Shown: in pieces, positions 58,111 through 60,909 of the stretch
How positions within the stretch are numbered: the stretch's first letter is position 1
How the letters are laid out: each line of letters begins with the position of its first letter
NCBI RefSeq assembly: GCF_900198365.1
Contig: NZ_FZMS01000029.1
Location: 1-60,909, forward strand
Length of the DNA: 60,909 nt
DNA from: Helicobacter bilis
GTDB lineage: Bacteria; Campylobacterota; Campylobacteria; Campylobacterales; Helicobacteraceae
Direction: 5' to 3'
Position numbers and translations under genes: made by a program
Notes under the pieces: generated by a model
The model's input: the letters and a program-made list of their open reading frames with translations, nothing else
What the model was told of the DNA's origin: nothing
Database searches by the model: none

Positions 58111-58710
58111 TTAAAAAGTATAGGAATACATGAGTACATAAGTAATATCTGTCGATATTTGTCCTGCTGTGCCAATAGTATTATATGGTATCCTAGTAAT
58201 ACCATCAAGCCTACTTCTACCACCATCAAACACCATGCCTAGCCCCACATGAAAGTATCCCAAAAATCCACCATTCTTATAAGTGCCATACCGCTCTGTA
58301 TATCCAGCACTACTGCCAACAAGCACACCAAAGCCAAATGGCTCTGTCTGGATAAAATCCCACATCACATCCAATCCAACCCCACCAAAATAGCTTGTCT
58401 GCGTATTATCAAAAATGCCATTCAGCCTTACGCCAAAAGTCTTATGAAAAAAGTAGCTATATCCAAGTGCTACACTCGCATTTACCTGCAATGCTTTCGT
58501 GTCAACATTATGTGTGAAGTTTATACCCACGCCAACTTGCACGCTGCTTTTTGCCCTACGGATTTTATTGTCAATATCATATTCAAACGAATCTCCACCA
58601 GCAAGCTCAAGCTGTTCCACATCAGCTTTTTCGCCCACAGATAAATCACCTTCAGCAAACAACAAAGAGACTACACATAAACACATAAACAGCACTTTAC
58701 AGCAACGCAC
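58111..58710 (-). CDS. Small outer membrane beta-barrel protein
   Basis: A 199-residue protein starting with the signal peptide RCCKVLFMCLCVVSLLFA, followed by an acidic region (about 20-45), then VQVGVGINFTHN, VNASVALGYSYFF, GVRLNGIFDN, YFGGVGLDVMWDF and a terminal Phe (MYSYTF): an eight-strand-like barrel. The likely start is a GTG (58710) after GGAGTGTGTT; a TTG at 58722 is the alternative. Three Cys lie in the signal peptide, which is odd. It belongs to the same broad class as the proteins at 0.5, 59.2 and 59.9 kb. Confidence 0.7.
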   Translation of the reverse strand: MRCCKVLFMCLCVVSLLFAEGDLSVGEKADVEQLELAGGDSFEYDIDNKIRRAKSSVQVGVGINFTHNVDTKALQVNASVALGYSYFFHKTFGVRLNGIFDNTQTSYFGGVGLDVMWDFIQTEPFGFGVLVGSSAGYTERYGTYKNGGFLGYFHVGLGMVFDGGRSRLDGITRIPYNTIGTAGQISTDITYVLMYSYTF

Positions 58711-59155
58711 AACACACTCCAACCAACAAAATAACTAGATTCTAAAATACACTAACTAAACGCCTATACAAGCAAAAGAGATTCCAAAATATCAATCCAA
58801 TTACCAATCAATATATCATTCTGTATTTTACACATATATGTCAAAAATATTCACAAATACAGCGGTTTGCTTGCAAAACTATGGAACGACTAAGCAAAAA
58901 AAGATTCTAAACTTACATTGATTTAAGCAAATAGTATTTCTCTAAGAAAATCTATGAAATCCTACTATAAAATAACTCGCAATGCAAGTGTTTTGCATAA
59001 ATCCCTATTTAAATTACTCATATTTGAATCTCTCTATTAGAATCTAAAGCACATTGCCTGCTATAATCACAACGGATTAATTTATAACAAAGCCATTCTC
59101 TTAAAACAAACAAATGCTATAATAGACGGATTCAAATCTATGGGGGTTATCATTT
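58711..59155. other. Divergent intergenic region between two outer membrane protein genes
   Basis: About 445 AT-rich bases without a gene. A TATAAT box at 59118-59123 lies 33 bases before the ATG of the plus-strand outer membrane protein gene and is its probable promoter. Confidence 0.45.
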
Positions 59156-59869
59156 ATGCTACTTTATAATAAACTCTATAAACATATATTATACATTCTT
59201 ATCATAAGTATCTTTATAGGCAATAGCACGAGGGCTTGTGAATCTTTTATTCGTTATATATCCGATGGGGATTTGTTGAATGAAAACATGCCTTTTTCTA
59301 AAAATATGACCTATTTGAGTGCTATTAGTAATATTTTTGGAGCAGAATATGGATATGGCTTTAGTCTATCTTCACATAGCACAGATTCTATTATGATGGA
59401 TAGACAACTTCCAGCCCATCATCTTGCATTTGATATAGGGTGGATGGGGATTGGCGGGTCATCTTGTAGAATCTTAGATTTTGGTGTAAAGGGTAGATAT
59501 GAGTATGGCTTTGATGCAAGAAGTTATGGCACACATAGATTTGGCATTGAGACATATTATCATCCGCCTCTGTTTAACATTCAAGGTTGGCAAATTGCAA
59601 GTGTAGTATTTGGGGTTGGTGGCAGACTTGATAATATGGGTATAAATGGTGGGACATATATAGATGCTGGTCTGCTTATTTTACCAAGTAGCCCCGTGCA
59701 TGCTTCACTCATATTTAGAAGCGATTTTATCACAAATGCCCCTACGCAACACTCCGTGCAGCTCTCACTTCGCTTTTCATTTGCGGTATATCCAGCTGCT
59801 GCTATAACGGCTGTTGCCCTACCGATTTATATCCCAGCTGCTTTGATAGCACCCGCTTTTAATAAGTAA
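59156..59869 (+). CDS. Putative outer membrane protein
   Basis: A 237-residue protein with a signal sequence (about residues 8-26, ending near TRA-CE), then beta-rich, Gly/Tyr-rich sequence: GAEYGYGFSLSSHSTDS, HLAFDIGWMGIGGSSCRI, FGVKGRYEYGFDARSYG, FGIETYYHPPLF and VFGVGGRLDNMG. The end is unusual: after a strand (LRFSFAVYP) there is a hydrophobic Ala/Ile/Pro tail ending in APAFNK rather than a terminal aromatic. Two Cys (ACESF, SSCRIL) may form a disulfide. GGGGGTTATCATTT precedes the ATG with rather long spacing. It is convergent with the next gene (19 bases). Confidence 0.65.
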   Translation: MLLYNKLYKHILYILIISIFIGNSTRACESFIRYISDGDLLNENMPFSKNMTYLSAISNIFGAEYGYGFSLSSHSTDSIMMDRQLPAHHLAFDIGWMGIGGSSCRILDFGVKGRYEYGFDARSYGTHRFGIETYYHPPLFNIQGWQIASVVFGVGGRLDNMGINGGTYIDAGLLILPSSPVHASLIFRSDFITNAPTQHSVQLSLRFSFAVYPAAAITAVALPIYIPAALIAPAFNK

Positions 59870-59888
59870 GTGATTAAACTTATAATCC

Positions 59889-60506
59889 CTAAAAAATCGC
59901 AAATTCCACAAGGAAATTATGCTCGATAGGCTGTATATTCAAAGCATTTGGTTGAAAAAAACTCGCACGATATAATAAGTTTGCATTAATAACAAAGTAT
60001 TTAAAAAGCCCAACACCCACTTCTACATAATACCCTGTTGTTTCGTTTAAAGATAGATTCTGTGCTTGAGTATTATTTTTTGCAAAGATTGCCCCACCGC
60101 CGATAATAAGCGAAAGGGGCTGTGGTGCATGACGAAAAAGATCAGTCGTGCTACATGGGAAATGAAAATAAAGCTCCGTCCCAACAAGATGGCTTTTAAT
60201 AATAGAATCATTAAACATGTATTTAACTCTTACGCCCATATCAAAAATATGATCAATGCCATCAAATGCGTTATAAAAACTCGATAGATAGTTCCAGCCC
60301 ACACTCCCACCGATATTATAGCCTGTGGAATTGCGATTGATACTTGTATTTGTGCCAATGTGAAATGATACAAGCTGCAATGGTCCCCCACCAAGCATAC
60401 GCCAATCATAATTTCCACCATAATTTTGCGAAAATAAATAATTTGTATTTATAAACATGATAAATAAAACAACATGCAGATAATATTTAAGCATATTGCG
60501 AAACAT
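59889..60506 (-). CDS. Small outer membrane beta-barrel protein
   Basis: A 205-residue protein with a signal peptide (MFRNMLKYYLHVVLFIMFIN, to about residue 26) and then SFHIGTNTSINRN, YNIGGSVGWNYLSSFYN, DMGVRVKYMFND, LVGTELYFHFP, SLIIGGGAIF and a closing NFLVEFAIF with terminal Phe. It resembles the neighbour at 59156 in pattern (IGG, GTELYFHFP against GIETYYHPP), so the two may be distant paralogues. AAAAGGAATGCA sets the start at 60506; the frame runs further upstream without a ribosome binding site. Upstream about 300 bases hold no gene. Confidence 0.7.
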   Translation of the reverse strand: MFRNMLKYYLHVVLFIMFINTNYLFSQNYGGNYDWRMLGGGPLQLVSFHIGTNTSINRNSTGYNIGGSVGWNYLSSFYNAFDGIDHIFDMGVRVKYMFNDSIIKSHLVGTELYFHFPCSTTDLFRHAPQPLSLIIGGGAIFAKNNTQAQNLSLNETTGYYVEVGVGLFKYFVINANLLYRASFFQPNALNIQPIEHNFLVEFAIF

Positions 60507-60802
60507 TGCATTCCTTTTTATAGGTTTTTTGCAAAGGATTCTATATTGTTTTTGTAAATTTAACATATATTGTTTTGTGGTTGCATAAGGGGGCATTTTG
60601 TTTCCAATGAGTAAGTTTCAAAGAAATTATTCTATGTTAAGTTTTATTTTATTTCCCATGCAAATACTTGCTTTTAGGCATTTTGCGGCAAATATAAAGT
60701 TTATTTTATAGTTTTCCTATATTATCGTATAGACATGTTGTAATACATCATGCAATAGATTTTTATTTCACGATCTTTTAGTAATCCAAATAGAATGCCT
60801 TG

Positions 60803-60909
60803 TTAGTTTTCTACCAATATCGCAATACTACAATCATCAAAGCTTTTTTGCTCTTTTACTTTTTCTATAAGATTTTCTATATCTTGTTGTTTTTTGGCTT
60901 TATCTTGTC
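60803..60909 (-). CDS. 3' end of a gene cut by the window edge
   Basis: The minus strand reads through to the window edge and stops at 60803-60805; the visible C-terminus is QDKAKKQQDIENLIEKVKEQ followed by KSFDDCSIAILVEN. An acidic DD followed by a hydrophobic strand at the very end is seen in PP2C-type phosphatases (DDxS/T-hydrophobic ending), but 34 residues are too few for a firm call. Confidence 0.5.
   Translation of the reverse strand, partial: QDKAKKQQDIENLIEKVKEQKSFDDCSIAILVEN

Noticed and set aside
57987-58229. 80-codon minus-strand frame overlapping the outer membrane protein gene at 58.1 kb
   Set aside because: It has no ribosome binding site and overlaps a well-supported signal-peptide/barrel gene in another frame.

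Overview
The window looks like a chromosomal segment of an enterohepatic-type Helicobacter (Campylobacterota). This is inferred from the sequence: low GC; strong AAGGA-type ribosome binding sites; TATAAT -10 boxes without clear -35 boxes; the futalosine-pathway gene mqnA; an FqrB-type flavodoxin/quinone reductase; Sel1-repeat cysteine-rich secreted proteins of the Hcp kind; several small beta-barrel outer membrane proteins ending in Phe; a PEB4/HP0175-type peptidyl-prolyl isomerase; and the gene orders smpB-exbB-exbD and tlyA-ribF, which I recall from H. pylori. It is not H. pylori itself: it carries a 5-oxoprolinase/biotin carboxylase cluster, and the word AGATTCT is strikingly frequent.

Layout. 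0.4-8.5 kb: an outer membrane protein with a T13 promoter tract, threonine synthase, a LolD-like ATPase, a lipoprotein, tRNA(CAU), fqrB-ccoS, an HD-domain protein and a hypothetical protein. 8.6-14.8 kb: tolQ-tolR-tolA (no tolB/pal beside it), yqeY, flgH, a decayed stretch, lepA. 15-20 kb: pxpA, accB, accC, pxpB, pxpC, all on the minus strand. 20-21.7 kb: an ABC exporter pair. 21.7-30.7 kb: a long minus-strand run of two Sel1 proteins, an outer membrane protein, mqnA, a polynucleotide kinase-phosphatase with a ligase-like tail, and pabB. 31-34 kb: ribF, tlyA, an EI24-type membrane protein and very small membrane proteins. 34-40.7 kb: PpiC, smpB, exbB, exbD, a GIY-YIG/EcoRI-type methyltransferase fusion, ligA, gmhB. 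41-50.5 kb: a large orphan protein, two small proteins (one frameshifted), ftsY, two lipoproteins, luxS, queF, tilS, purH. 50.8-55.3 kb: an RND efflux pump and its adaptor. 55.7-60.9 kb: a broken MORN-repeat gene, ferritin, three outer membrane proteins and the 3' end of one more gene.

How the genes relate. Most are housekeeping: translation quality control (lepA, smpB, tilS with a likely tRNA-Ile2 substrate), DNA repair (ligA), and cofactor and metabolite synthesis (ribF, pabB, mqnA, queF, purH, thrC). Envelope functions make up much of the rest. The most unusual items are the three-module RNA-repair-like protein whose ligase motifs look mutated, the nuclease-methyltransferase fusion, a dispersed repeat inserted in frame into two unrelated proteins, and several homopolymer tracts that could switch genes on and off. 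No CRISPR array, rRNA, complete insertion sequence or prophage was seen.
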